Source: Paramacrobiotus richtersi
Taxonomy: Eukaryota > Tardigrada > Eutardigrada > Parachela > Macrobiotidae
Assembly (NCBI GenBank): GCA_034698045.1
Contig: JAQGAU010000929.1
Coordinates: 1 to 22,583, forward strand
Direction: 5' to 3'
DNA: 22,583 nucleotides
Positions 1 to 9,841 of this stretch are shown here, piece by piece. A model generated the notes under the pieces. It was not told the DNA's origin. It saw nothing but the letters and a program-made list of their open reading frames with translations, and searched no databases. The number at the start of each line of letters is the position of its first letter. Positions within the stretch are counted from its first letter, which is position 1. The position numbers and the translations under genes were made by a program.

Positions 1-27
1 GGTTTGGCCCGGTTACCGGGCCAAACC
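1..27. repeat. Perfect 13-bp inverted repeat at the window edge
   Basis: Positions 1-13 and 15-27 are exact reverse complements around a single central T. A related GC-rich stretch (29-43) follows. The repeat is far more GC-rich than its surroundings and touches the window edge, so it may be the visible end of a longer repeat or transposon terminus. No element can be defined from this alone. Confidence 0.7.
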
Positions 28-329
28 GACAAACCGGCCCCGGTACACAAGTACAATTTGGATTCGAATTGAATTCGAAACGTGAACTGCTTTTCACAAG
101 ACTGTCCAGCTAAAACCCTCCGGAAGTAGTTTTTGTGAAAATTGTTGTGCCGCGAAGTAGCACAGCATGATCATCGACAATCATTCAAAAACACATATGT
201 TCTGCTCTTACTTTAACAACTGTCAAAGTTCCTGCTACTATATAATTATTACCTAGCCAATTTCTGTCTTGAGCCTGGAATTACAATGAAATGATAAAGC
301 AACACGCACAGAGCCTATCACAATAATAA
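28..329. other. Non-coding stretch, nothing recognised
   Basis: AT-rich sequence between the edge repeat and the decayed BTB/lectin-like fragment. No exon with matching splice sites, no RNA gene and no further repeat was seen on either strand. Confidence 0.4.
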
Positions 330-545
330 AAACGAAAGGAATATGCACAACAACTTCCAACGCCTTCTTAATTCGCCGTTAGTTTGCGCAGTGGCGGCAG
401 GATAACTGAAAAGTAGATGCGTTTCCTCGAGGTTTGAAATAGCAGGTGCAAATTCGTTTGCAATAATACTTATCGGTTATCACGCCGGTGACCGCGCTGG
501 GAGATTTCTTGAGTGAACTCCGCGGGCTTTGAGAAAACTGTTGCC
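330..545 (-). pseudogene. Decayed 3' fragment of a BTB-BACK-GH16-like gene
   Basis: Read against the last exon of the intact minus-strand genes, this stretch shares ordered blocks: the stop-proximal block near 338-360 (compare 12889-12913), a block around 400-422 (compare 12949-12975), and the block around 478-520 that ends in a ggtgacc-gctggga core (compare 13044-13062). The spacing is collinear but the frame is destroyed by many small indels. It is best explained as the remnant of a fourth copy lying on the far side of the duplicated membrane-gene segment. The match was made by eye and the rest of the gene is not visible. Confidence 0.5.
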
Positions 546-1000
546 ATCGTAATTTGCACCAAGTAATCGTAAACCTCTGGATCTGTTGGTTTTTGACAGC
601 CGGAAGACTGTTTAGTCTATTTCATCATCGCGCGTCTGACCACTGGAGTATCTGCTGATTCTACGAGACGTACACCTCATCTTCCGAGCAATAAAATTAA
701 TGCTCTTAGTAAAGAGTTATTCTCAGCTAACCAAAGCAATGCACTCACTCACACCATCCGATATGACATCGGAGTGTGCAGCCTACCAGCACTGTATGTA
801 GTTTACATAGTGAAAGGTCATGGTTCCTTCGAGTCAGTTAATTCATCATTATTTTGTTCAAATTAACCACAAAAATTTCAGCTCGTCGAGCAGTATGCTC
901 TAGCGAATTCGCTGTACTGTTTTAATTTCAGTCTTTCCTATATTCACCCCAAACGTACATACAATGAAGTATTCCGCTTGCATGATTTGCAATAAAAATT
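546..1000. other. Non-coding stretch, nothing recognised
   Basis: No sizeable ORF and no convincing continuation of the decayed BTB/lectin-like fragment. The first recognisable similarity to the second duplicated segment starts near 1007. Confidence 0.35.
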
Positions 1001-1507
1001 CTATTTTTGAAACAACTGGTTCCTTTTCTTTGGCTTTCTCGATCTTGCTTTACCTAATGCTAATCTTCAGGCGTCAATACGTTCAAGAAAAAGCAAGTGA
1101 TAGTATATTACACTAATAAATGTCTGTATCCCGTAATTATCCCGAGGTGCTTAAACGAAACCTTCAACAGCAACGTTACTACACTCGCAAAGCTCACCGA
1201 AGAAAACCTCGAATGACGCACAAATCCGAGTAATGAAATTACTCAGACTAGTCAGCAAAAACGCGTCTCTTGACTATTACGGTCTCTTAGGAAACAAACA
1301 CGCTGACGTACATATTTTAAAATTGGATTCCTTTATAACTGGAAAAAAGTATCCAGGCAGTAGTTTTTATACACCGGTCTTCTAATTGGCAATCAAAGAC
1401 TATCGGACAAAACCGGCCACAGTTTCATGTTACAGTAACCTGGATCGATGAAAACAGGAGTACTGCGCTCGTAAATGGCGCCAACAACACTTTACTTTAT
1501 GGATCGC

Positions 1508-1515
1508 TATATAAG
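1508..1515 (+). promoter_or_regulatory. Candidate TATA box (TATATAAG)
   Basis: A good TATA match lies upstream of the candidate exon at 1948-2056 and the membrane-protein gene. The aligned place in the second copy (around 8400) reads differently and has no TATA motif. That may mean promoter loss in copy 2 or that this match is chance. There is no transcript evidence. Confidence 0.25.
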
Positions 1516-1947
1516 CTGGCCTTAATGTACACAGGTCATAAGCCACTGAACCGATTCAGTGAATCGAGACACCAAGATATAAGTCAACGAAAAGAATAAT
1601 AAACCATACACGTAGCACGATACACTGAACTGATGCAAGTGATTATTGAGGAACAACGAAAACACCAGCTATAATTTATAAGATCTAGAGTTATGCAGAC
1701 TCCACATCTGTTACACAGGACGCAGCGCTAAGAGTCTAAACATCTAAACTGTAAAATTAATACCCACAATGTGCTCAGGTAATAAGCAGGCCCATGGCAG
1801 GTTATGACGTAGTTCTTTAGTTCACAGAACCTTAAAATTCCAAAATTCAACCAAGTCTTAGACTATGATTTGTTGCTTGCTTACAAACGGCTTGCCAGAA
1901 GAAAGATACACATTTCGGATTTGTATTCGCTGCCCTTTCCTCCTTAG

Positions 1948-2056
1948 CACGGAATGTGTGTAGAGGGTCCACTCCAGCTGGAGCCGCTATCGGAAATAGT
2001 ATGTTACGATTATGGAGAGGTGAAAGTCGACTTATTCCCCGTCCACCGAAGCTGAG
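1948..2056 (+). other. Candidate upstream exon of membrane gene 1 (5'UTR or coding)
   Basis: A pyrimidine-rich tract ending in TTAG precedes 1948, and the 3' edge reads CTGAG followed by GTAATA, a good donor. The same arrangement is found in the paralogous segment at 8879-8975. The two candidate exons differ by 12 nt, a multiple of three. Two reading frames stay nearly open in both copies, so the frame is unclear. It could be a 5'UTR exon, a coding exon of a separate gene, or a non-functional conserved block. No start codon or partner exon can be assigned with confidence. Confidence 0.3.
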
Positions 2057-2077
2057 GTAATACATGGAGGGTAAAGT

Positions 2078-2115
2078 GTAGCATTACTCTCTTTCTAGAA
2101 AGAGAGTAATGCTAC
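2078..2115. repeat. Perfect 38-bp palindrome
   Basis: Positions 2078-2095 and 2098-2115 are exact 18-nt reverse complements around a central TA. It lies about 20 nt downstream of the donor site at 2057. The matching place in copy 2 (about 8990-9030) has no palindrome, only scattered similarity. As RNA it would form an uninterrupted 18-bp stem with almost no loop. It may be a tiny foldback insertion or a replication-slippage product. Confidence 0.9.
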
Positions 2116-2991
2116 AAAGGGTTTTGCCCTACGTATAGATGAAGAATGCTGACGATTCACTGACGAACAAGTTCTCACTTCTCTGTGTTTGAATTTAGTA
2201 AACTAAAATAACGTAGTAGTTTGTTATTAGTATTGCATACGCACCCATTGAAGTGCGACTTGCCAGCATACGGTTTTCACTTCTTAATTAAAGGGTCTGG
2301 CAGACAGTGGCAGTTATCAGTGTATGATGGTTATCAGTTATCAGAAAAGATGGTTATGAACAATTTCTCATGCATTTGATCTCACTTTTTGTTTTATTCC
2401 TTTGCATAGCAAATTCCATTTGAATTATATACTACGTGTTCGTAAATCCGGATACAAGCTGTACTTCGAAGTATATCGGTATGATGTGATCTGTGTTCCG
2501 TTCGTTCCGATCTGACGTAAATGTTACCATTCCGTACTGGAGTCGGTCGTCTCGTCAGTCGTTTCCTCAACCTTATTTACGTACATTTTCTTGTGGTATA
2601 TTGCAGACGTCATCACTATACCTGTGCACGCGCTATAGAAATTTTGTTCGAAACTTTCCTGTTGGTTGGAGACGAGGGCGTGTCTTCCGCAGTTCGTACT
2701 TGCGATGGTTTTGTTCAAACAACCTTACATAACAATTCTGTACCACGGGATCAAGGCAGCTGAAGTATGAACAAGTCGATCAACAATCGATTTCCCACAG
2801 AAGAAGATTTCTCATATATTATGAGCATTTTGCCGTTTGACCGAGCTGAAGTTGACATATCAACGATTGATTAAAATCTACATTACAAAGCTTTCCCGTC
2901 TTTGTGGAAGTACCGTCGAGTTTAATTTCACACATAATTTGACCTTTAGTGTGTGTTTGATTATCTGGTCCGTTTATTACTCTCATCCAAC
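2116..2991. other. Probable intron or upstream region of membrane gene 1
   Basis: There is no secure exon here. Around 2670-2705 there is a short block whose reading frame is kept in copy 2 (around 9538-9575), with A-V-R-T-x-D-G in common, but no splice pair can be assigned. The rest aligns to copy 2 with indels and looks non-coding. Confidence 0.35.
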
Positions 2992-3872
2992 ATGCAGCGC
3001 GAAAAACGCGGAAAATCTCGTGGTGGAACTTTTACACGTATCATCGGAATAACAACGATGGCTCTGGCCTATGCAAGTAAGTGCAAAATTTTCTGATCAT
3101 CTTTCTCCATAACAAAAATTTCAGTCTTACATGACCTTTCGTACCTGTATCATAAATGCTCTGGTAATTTGTTTCTTCATAATATTGTCTACGCAGTAGT
3201 ATAAGCCTGTGCGATTACAGAATGTGTGTAGAAAAAGACGATTAGATCCATTCTGTACAATGTAACTTCCTCATTTTAGATTTTTGGCTGTTGCCGTATC
3301 CTATTCTCATGTCTATTCACAACACCAACCTAACAGTGTCGGTCAGCCTGATGATAATTGGTTCCAAGTGGAAGAAAGATCTACTGCGCACAAATAAGAT
3401 CTGTGTTGGATTGATTCTACTGTTGGGAATCGTTACCGGGATCCATCTGCTGCTACTTGCCAGTACATCTTCCACTCTACTCGGCAGACTGGATCTCCTC
3501 ATGGAAAATTTTGCACAGGTTAATCAATCAAGTCTCTCAATGGCACAAAACGATAGTACACAGTCCCAACAACTGCTATCCCCCATCACCCAAGGCTACC
3601 AGCAAGTTTACGACGAATCGAACCCACGTGATATGGCATTTGCTCGTATGCTGTGGACCGTGAACCACAGCCTCTATGCCGTCAGCGGTGTGGTGATCCT
3701 ACTCTGTGCCATTTACGCTGCTCTCAACTGGTCACAAAAAGCAGAACATGAGCGTGACCTTGGCCAAGAACAAGACGGTCGTTGCGGAAATGACTCTACT
3801 TCGGACACTGGGAAGCAGTTCTACCACAAACCGGATGCTCCTCTGGATTTAATCATAAAAACATCAACGTGA
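2992..3872 (+). CDS. Multi-pass membrane protein of unknown family, copy 1
   Basis: I do not recognise the family. Two exons, 2992-3076 and 3280-3872, are joined across a 203-nt GT-AG intron (GTAAGT donor, TTTTAG acceptor, phase 1), giving 225 residues. The start is the ATG in the context CCAACATGCAG, also found in the paralogue. A basic N-terminus (residues 2-12) is followed by hydrophobic segments at about 15-40, 69-91 and 158-180. The loop between the last two (about 92-155) carries N-glycosylation sequons. The C-terminal tail is acidic and polar. Three membrane spans are clear and a weaker one near 46-57 is possible. The paralogue at 9842-10754 shares intron position and phase and roughly half its residues, including a P-x-x-x-G-Y-x-Q-x-Y motif in the loop. 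Conservation after this much divergence argues for a functional protein. It lies within a duplicated segment with no shared operon or partner. Confidence 0.8.
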
Positions 3873-4379
3873 CTTCTTTGTGCTGTATGCGTGAAGCAGA
3901 ATACGACTGGAGACGCCTTCAACATCGCTGCTGTTTACCCCGTAGAAAATGCCAGTTCATAAGCTGACGCCTAAAGTTTCGTATTATTTTATCGCCTGTT
4001 GTAATGAACGAACGAAAGATTTTGGCAGATTACAAGCTTTTAGAAACGTTTTCGCATGCTTATATACAGTACGGTAGTACCCCGATACCTATGCTTAAGG
4101 GCTAGGGCATCGTACAGCTTTTTCTCAATGATCTTCAGCTGTCCGTCGATATACCATACGTAGGTGCTTTTTCTTTCCTTTGTCAAGGCATTATTACTGA
4201 ACTGCAGATTGGTAATTCCCTTTGTGTTATGGGTAGTTTTGACGGTGGCGATTGTTAATGTGCTATCAAACTCTCTTGCTGTTTAACAGTGTATATTTCT
4301 GAATTAGCGGTGAAAGATTAATGCAATCAGATGTTGTCGACGTAGGTGATTGCCCTGAGCTATGCATCGTGGATTGTAG
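3873..4379 (+). other. Probable 3' untranslated region of membrane gene 1
   Basis: This is the non-coding stretch between the stop codon and the conserved AATAAA at 4380. It aligns with 10755-11162 of the second copy. No ORF is supported in it. Confidence 0.4.
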
Positions 4380-4385
4380 AATAAA
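4380..4385 (+). terminator. Candidate polyadenylation signal of membrane gene 1
   Basis: AATAAA about 510 nt after the stop codon, followed by GTTGTG-rich sequence. The aligned position in copy 2 (11163-11168) also has AATAAA followed by a similar G/T-rich stretch, which supports a retained function. Confidence 0.4.
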
Positions 4386-6139
4386 GGTTGTGTGGTCCAG
4401 TCAGCACCAGATGGTCGAGTAACTTCGGAGACTTTTTATTGACCGGTAGGCATAGTTCACAACTTCACGTAAACAACGACTGAACGATGGTGACAAATTC
4501 AGCTGACAATGTAACTACCGGAAAGCAAAAAAGAGAAAATCGTATTACCGTATATGCGTTACAAAGTTATTCCGCTCTGATGAAGGGACAATTGTGTTAG
4601 GATTATCATGTATAGGGCACACGAAGACATTAGCTAGGCTGGGCTGAGGCAGGTTTTTATCCATTAAGCCTGAGAATGCTATCTGCGGAAGCGGAAGGAG
4701 TGGTCCGCCTTGAATTTCACAGCTGCATGAAGGTTGCAGGTACGTGCTGGGTGACCGGAAAAACGCACTCAACCGCTTTTTGTCAAACAGGTGTTAGCTT
4801 TTGCCAAAGGTAATCCCGCGGTGTTTTAATGGGAACGCTTCCTGAAGCGGACAGTAATCTTGGCTGTTTTTTCGACCTGTGAAACCGCGTATTTGAGTAG
4901 CCTTTCAAAGCGTTGGTCTTTTTTATCTTGATTGGATGTGTCGAATACCACAGCGTTACGGATGTACAGTAGTGACGTATACATCATGTCTCGCAGGGAC
5001 TATCTTGTTAGCATGCCATTCTTGTAAAATTCCAAATCATCAACATAACCAATCGATAGTCATCTTTGAGCTGGATCAGCTGGTGAACCGTGAACGTTTA
5101 TCAAACCTGCTCGACATTTTTTACCGGTACATTTTTACTTTCACAATCGATGTCCTTTATGGTAGATATAACTTCGGCTAGGAAAGATAACTGTAACAAT
5201 AGTCTACAGATACTTCGGGATCTACTGCACATAATCTGAGCTTTGAAAATGGGCATTATATTATATTTATATAGCATAATTAGAGGTAGAAATCGATACG
5301 TATTATGTAATTCCGCACTTTGTCCGCTGTTGATAGAAACACTTAAAGCGACGGTCATTGGCTTAGATTGTACATTAGTATTCTTGTCAACGATGCGGCA
5401 AATTAGACGAATTAAGATACAGTAGATACATGAATAACACCTTCAGCGGCAGAAAAGGTATGATATATTAGCGTTTAGTTGCGTTAAAGATTTCGGCTAA
5501 TTAGCCAAAAACGTTCGTAAAAATGTATGAAGGTATATAAGACAATATACGTCATACCTGCAATGATCTAGCCATACCTTGTATGTATTTAGTATCCTTG
5601 CAAAGCACTTACCTTCATCGGCCAATGAATCAGATTTTTTCTGTACTGCGGCCAGGGCGAAATTTGGGATGAAAATAGTGTTCTGTTTTTTTTTGTACTT
5701 TCACTTGTTTGTTTATATTGCATTTATACTGCGATGTTAACGATATACTGTACGAGTACTGGTACACACTTCGTCGTCAAAGAGTTTCTGGTATAGGGCA
5801 GTTTTCCCATAAGTAGCGGTACGCTGCTGTATCCTTGGGAAAGCAGGTAACGTATCGGTTTCATAGTTAAATTTATGACAATATCAAAACCTTAAGGACA
5901 GGTGCGTTCGTTGTGGTACCCTGAGACACTCTGGGACGCATATCAGTCAGTCTAACAGCGTAGATATTTCTCTACAACATGAGCTATTACACTGCATTAC
6001 TGTATACCATGCGCGATAACGATGAAAGAAAAAAAGGCGAGTGAAATTAACAAGACAAACGAACGACTAACTAGCAAACAGATAAAGTGCACCATATCTG
6101 AACAGTCCCAAGCCACAAAGCCGTGCATTTAAATTATAT
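4386..6139. other. Intergenic region, no supported gene
   Basis: Up to about 5240 this continues the duplicated segment. It includes a short minus-strand block (about 4560-4660) whose frame is partly kept in copy 2 (about 11340-11430), too weak to call a gene. From 5240 to 6139 the sequence is unique in the window, AT-rich, and has a T-run near 5685. No exon or RNA gene was seen. Confidence 0.4.
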
Positions 6140-6340
6140 ATGGTGTTTTCTGTGATCTTCGACCATATCTTGTTTCTTACATGTCACGCGGAATATGTAG
6201 AACAGAAATGTGCTGGAGATGACAATAACCTCCATCGCATACGATATGATAATCACGTATCTACAAACGCAAAATTTCTGGAAGCACTTGTCCAGCACTT
6301 ATTCGACCCGATAAAACAGAAAACGAAGTACTACCGCTGA
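6140..6340 (+). CDS. Small ORF with a signal-like N-terminus, doubtful
   Basis: This is a 66-codon ORF with a true ATG, an AT-rich TATA-like stretch just upstream, and a hydrophobic N-terminus (residues 1-17, ending near T-C-H-A) that could be a signal peptide. The rest is charged and has one further cysteine. There is no paralogue in the window and no recognised domain. An ORF of this length is easily met by chance in this base composition, so it is recorded only as a possibility. Confidence 0.15.
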   Translation: MVFSVIFDHILFLTCHAEYVEQKCAGDDNNLHRIRYDNHVSTNAKFLEALVQHLFDPIKQKTKYYR

Positions 6341-6359
6341 ACAGCTCAATAATACGTAA

Positions 6360-7251
6360 TTAATAAACATATTTCTTTTTGACAAACCACTTTTCCGTTG
6401 TTGGATCTGTTCTCGCCCAGCATTCGATATTTCCACGGCGATAATCAGGCCATAGGATTGTCAGAGTTGTCGTCTCGGAACACCTTCTGTATACCTGCTC
6501 ATTTCCTGCGGAGTGATTGTACTGGTCCGTATGCCAGTCTACACCAAGTGTCCCCTTTTTCTGCAAACGCGAGACACGATGTAGGAAGTGGCCTTCAGGT
6601 GAGGCAATGAACATTCCGCCATATTTCCAAGGGAAATATGGATCCGAACTAGGAACGCATTCTGTCTGCAAGGTGCACGAAAATGATAAATGTGTGGCGT
6701 TCAAAGTGGGTAACATATGTATAGGCTCCAGGAATACATGGTGAATTCCTTTAGGCACCGCGCGGAGTGTATATGTCCGCCGAAGACAGAGTATTACCGG
6801 GTCTTCCATACAGCGTTGCATGCAGTCGAACCTTCCTGTAGATCGATGAGTAACGGGATGGATGTGCAGAATGCTGTGTTCTGAAGCATGGATTTGTGTG
6901 AAGCCTAGATGGTTCCTGGTGAAATTTTTCCCAATAGGCAGACCATTATGGCTCCATGACAGCTGAGCCACGAACCCAGCCGCCGAATAACCAGGTGGAA
7001 CATCAGGCGAACAAGTGAGGTTTATTTCTTCGCCAATAAACGCTTTTTACGAGCAGGTTGTCCGGATGCGAATTATATCTAGAATTCCCGTCATTGCGAT
7101 AGTCCGGGAGTTCGATTACGTTATCTTGCATCTGGTTTTCTGCTTTTTCCACCGCTCTCGACAAACGTACTGCGAGCAAAACAAAAGCTCGAAATGCCGT
7201 CAAAGCGAGCTACAGACCGCAAGGTTGAATAACTTGAATTTGTACTCTCAT
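6360..7251 (-). pseudogene. Immunoglobulin-like secreted protein gene, frameshifted
   Basis: Read on the minus strand from ATG 7251, the frame first meets TAG at 7212-7210. It then runs through a hydrophobic stretch resembling a signal-peptide core (7209-7160) and on to about 7048. There the frame is lost in a run of five A's (7044-7048), and the next frame is open to the stop at 6360. A single-base change there joins the two into an Ig-type pattern: G-E-E-x-x-L-T-C, then about 15 residues later W-S-H-N-G, then L-x-I-x-P-V-x-x-x-S-T-G-x-F-D-C. A second, weaker Ig-like part follows, with F-S-C-T and N-I-E-C-W. No transmembrane tail is visible. TAG 7212 also fits a splice acceptor, so an upstream exon could rescue the 5' end. 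The frameshift could be real decay or an assembly error. An 88-nt intron ending just before 6963 would restore frame but would remove the first Ig cysteine. Confidence 0.6.
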
Positions 7252-8029
7252 GCACGCACGGTCTAGAAAAAAAGAAATTATTCGAAATCGTTATTTTGTC
7301 TATATGTTTCCGTGTTGTGACCTTTCGAACTGACAGTGGTTCGGTCCCGTGAAAAAAACTGTAAGGCACTAGATCGGATACGCTTATTTCAGCCTACGCT
7401 ACAACATGTATAGTATACTGAATTAATATAGTACACTGCGGTATTATGAAACAATATAGGACTATTAATTTTCGTATGCAGATAATTTTTTTTTATTTGG
7501 GCAAAAGTCGCCGACACAAAATCAAGTGCGAAAGCACATACAGAGACTACTACAAGGTAAAATGCAGATAATCAGAAGAGCGCTCTTTACATTATACAAA
7601 GAAACATACGCCCTTACCGATTCTAATCTAACGACTATCCTTCAAACTTGGTCTGCCAATCCACTGTTTATTTTGTTAAAAATAAACCTCTTTCGCGAAT
7701 CTAATACTCTTTTGCGGTCTTTGGCGTGTGTTTGCAAGAGCAAAATCTGAGCAGGACTTTCGTTCCTATAGCAAAATTTATATGCTAGTCGGCTCATCCG
7801 AATGTCAAGATTCTCCACGTCTTTTAGCAAAAGCACAGTTCTAACTGAAACGGAAGCGATCGACTACATAAGTAACATCTAAGCACAAAACCGAAAGGTA
7901 ACACAGTATATTTCGGTTATCTGCTGGTGACATTTATCAGTACGAGGTGAGCTTTGAAAAAAACATACATATTTACTCCATAATACATCAACACTATAGT
8001 GTCGCGACAATATGTATTCTGGCTCCAGC
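7252..8029. other. Intergenic region, nothing recognised
   Basis: AT-rich sequence upstream of the Ig-like gene and before the second duplicated segment. It contains a T-run near 7486. No exon, RNA gene or clear repeat was found on either strand. Confidence 0.4.
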
Positions 8030-8878
8030 GATGTTTTTTAAAGCTGGCTGCTTTTGTTTGTCTTTGACTTATTTGATCTTGCAATGAGATCATTCATACG
8101 AGTCATAAGAACGCACATTTTGACTGTCACGGCCTCTTATCAAAATAACGCGCTGACGTACACATTGTGAAATTCAAATTCTTCTATAACTGAAAAAAGC
8201 ATCAACGCTGACAGTGCAGTGGTTTTTATGCCCTGTCTGTCAATTGACAATCAGATACTATCGCGGAAAAACGCCTACAGTGTCGTGTTGCACTAACCAG
8301 CCTTTGTAGAACGACATGAAATTGTATCGATTTATGATCTCGATGAAAACAGGAATTTTGCGTTAGTAAACAGTGGCATTTAGGCCCGACATTTGTGGAT
8401 CCGAAAGCTGGTCTTGTATACGTAGGTCATAACCAGCTACCAAATCCAATCACCAAGATGAAGAGCAATGAAAAGAACAATAAACCGTAACAGCAGCACG
8501 ATACGCCGAAGTACTGCAAGTCATAAAGGGACAACGACAATATCAGTTATGTTAATTTCATGATTAATTTCATTCCATAAAAGTAATGAGGACTTTACCT
8601 CCATTGTGCAGGACCAGGCGGCAAGAGATTCTAAATGTATAAACTGTAAAATTAATAATTACTTGCTAGTTGATAGAACACAGTTCAGATCCTGGCCGGC
8701 TATGCATTTTTTTTCTGGTTCAGTCCACTTTGCAAAAACGGTATAACGCAACGGTATAAACATAAATTCTAAAATTCAACCCAGCCTTAAAATATGAATT
8801 TTTGCTTTCCGACAGCGGCTTGGCAGAAACAATATGTAAATCTCGGGTTCGTATTTGCTCTTCTTTCCTTGTCCGCAG

Positions 8879-8975
8879 AGAATGTGTGTGGAGGCTTGGC
8901 TCCAGCTGGAAATTTGTGGAAAGGTTCTGTTAGAATTTCTGGAGAGGTGTCTACGTCTATTCCAGCGAAACTGAG
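8879..8975 (+). other. Candidate upstream exon of membrane gene 2
   Basis: This is the counterpart of 1948-2056. A strong pyrimidine tract ending in CCGCAG precedes it, and it ends in CTGAG followed by GTAATA. Both splice-like edges are kept in the two copies although the interior has diverged and is 12 nt shorter here. Whether it is coding is undecided. If it were translated through the upstream tract instead, an ORF from ATG 8794 would end at 8979. Confidence 0.3.
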
Positions 8976-9841
8976 GTAATAGAGGGGTAAATGCTATAAA
9001 CAGGTTAATATTGTGAAGGGGTTTGCTCTGCACTCGAAATAGATGATGACAAGTTCTCACTTCTGTTTTTTCTGTTTTGTTTTTAGTTTGTAGTAGTGTA
9101 ACAGTGTAGTGGTTTGTTGCCAGTTTTGCATAAGCACCCTTGCAGTGCGACTTAAGAGTGGAACAGTTTTTACTCGTTGTAGGAAAGGTCTGACAGTTCT
9201 CAGTGTACGAAAGATGGTTACGAAACCAGTTCTCACGCATTTGATCTCAATTTAATTTTATTCCTTTAGATAGCAAAGACGTTCGATCCATTAGATACTA
9301 CGTGTTAGTAGATCCACAATTCCGGATACAGGTTGTATGTTGGTACAGTAAATGTGGTATGTGTCTCGTTCTTCCCGATGACGTAAATCGGTAAATGCCA
9401 CAATCCTGTCCACCTTATTCACATACGGTACATTTTCTAGCCGGGTAATGTCGATATTCCTTTCGTGTCGTCACGGTATCTATGTATGCAACAGCTATAT
9501 CAATTTTGCACGAAAGTTTGGTATTTGACAATTTAGGAGGCGAGGGCGTGTTATGCGCAGTTCGTACTTATGATGGTTCTATACATACTCTACTTGAGTA
9601 CAACGGGATCAAGCCAGTTGAAGAATTAAACATTAATGCCGAGATCCGGATCGATCAGTTTCCTACACTGCAGAAGTTATCACCGTTTGGCCGAAAGCAG
9701 GAATCACATTAACGATTGATCAAAATCCATGCTGCAAAGCTTTCCCATTTTGTGGAGTACCGTTCAATCTCTTTTCACACATAACTTCGCCTTTTTGTTT
9801 ATTTGATGCTATCGGGTTCGTTTCCATTACGCCGAACCAAC
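8976..9841. other. Probable intron or upstream region of membrane gene 2
   Basis: Aligns with 2057-2991 of copy 1. It holds the short block around 9538-9575 whose frame is kept in copy 1, but no assignable exon. Confidence 0.35.

Larger units (their letters stand above)
1000..5240. repeat. Segmental duplication, copy 1
   Basis: This stretch matches 8030-12420 block by block in the same orientation. Examples are 1300-1375 with 8150-8225, 1560-1625 with 8450-8500, 1895-2060 with 8845-8980, 2992-3872 with 9842-10754, 4502-4550 with 11279-11325, and 5125-5160 with 11868-11905. It carries one membrane-protein gene and its flanks. Divergence is considerable, with many small indels, so the duplication is not recent. 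The edges are approximate because similarity fades rather than stopping at a clear junction. Confidence 0.8.

Noticed and set aside
4545..4772. Minus-strand small ORF whose frame is partly shared with 11323-11631
   Set aside because: The shared part is only about 25 codons, insertions differ between the copies, and no start or splice site is conserved. Plain DNA similarity of the duplicated segment explains it.
8776..9240. Long minus-strand ORF (154 codons) opposite the candidate exon of copy 2
   Set aside because: No recognisable domain. The matching place in copy 1 does not keep it open, and it overlaps AT-rich non-coding sequence.
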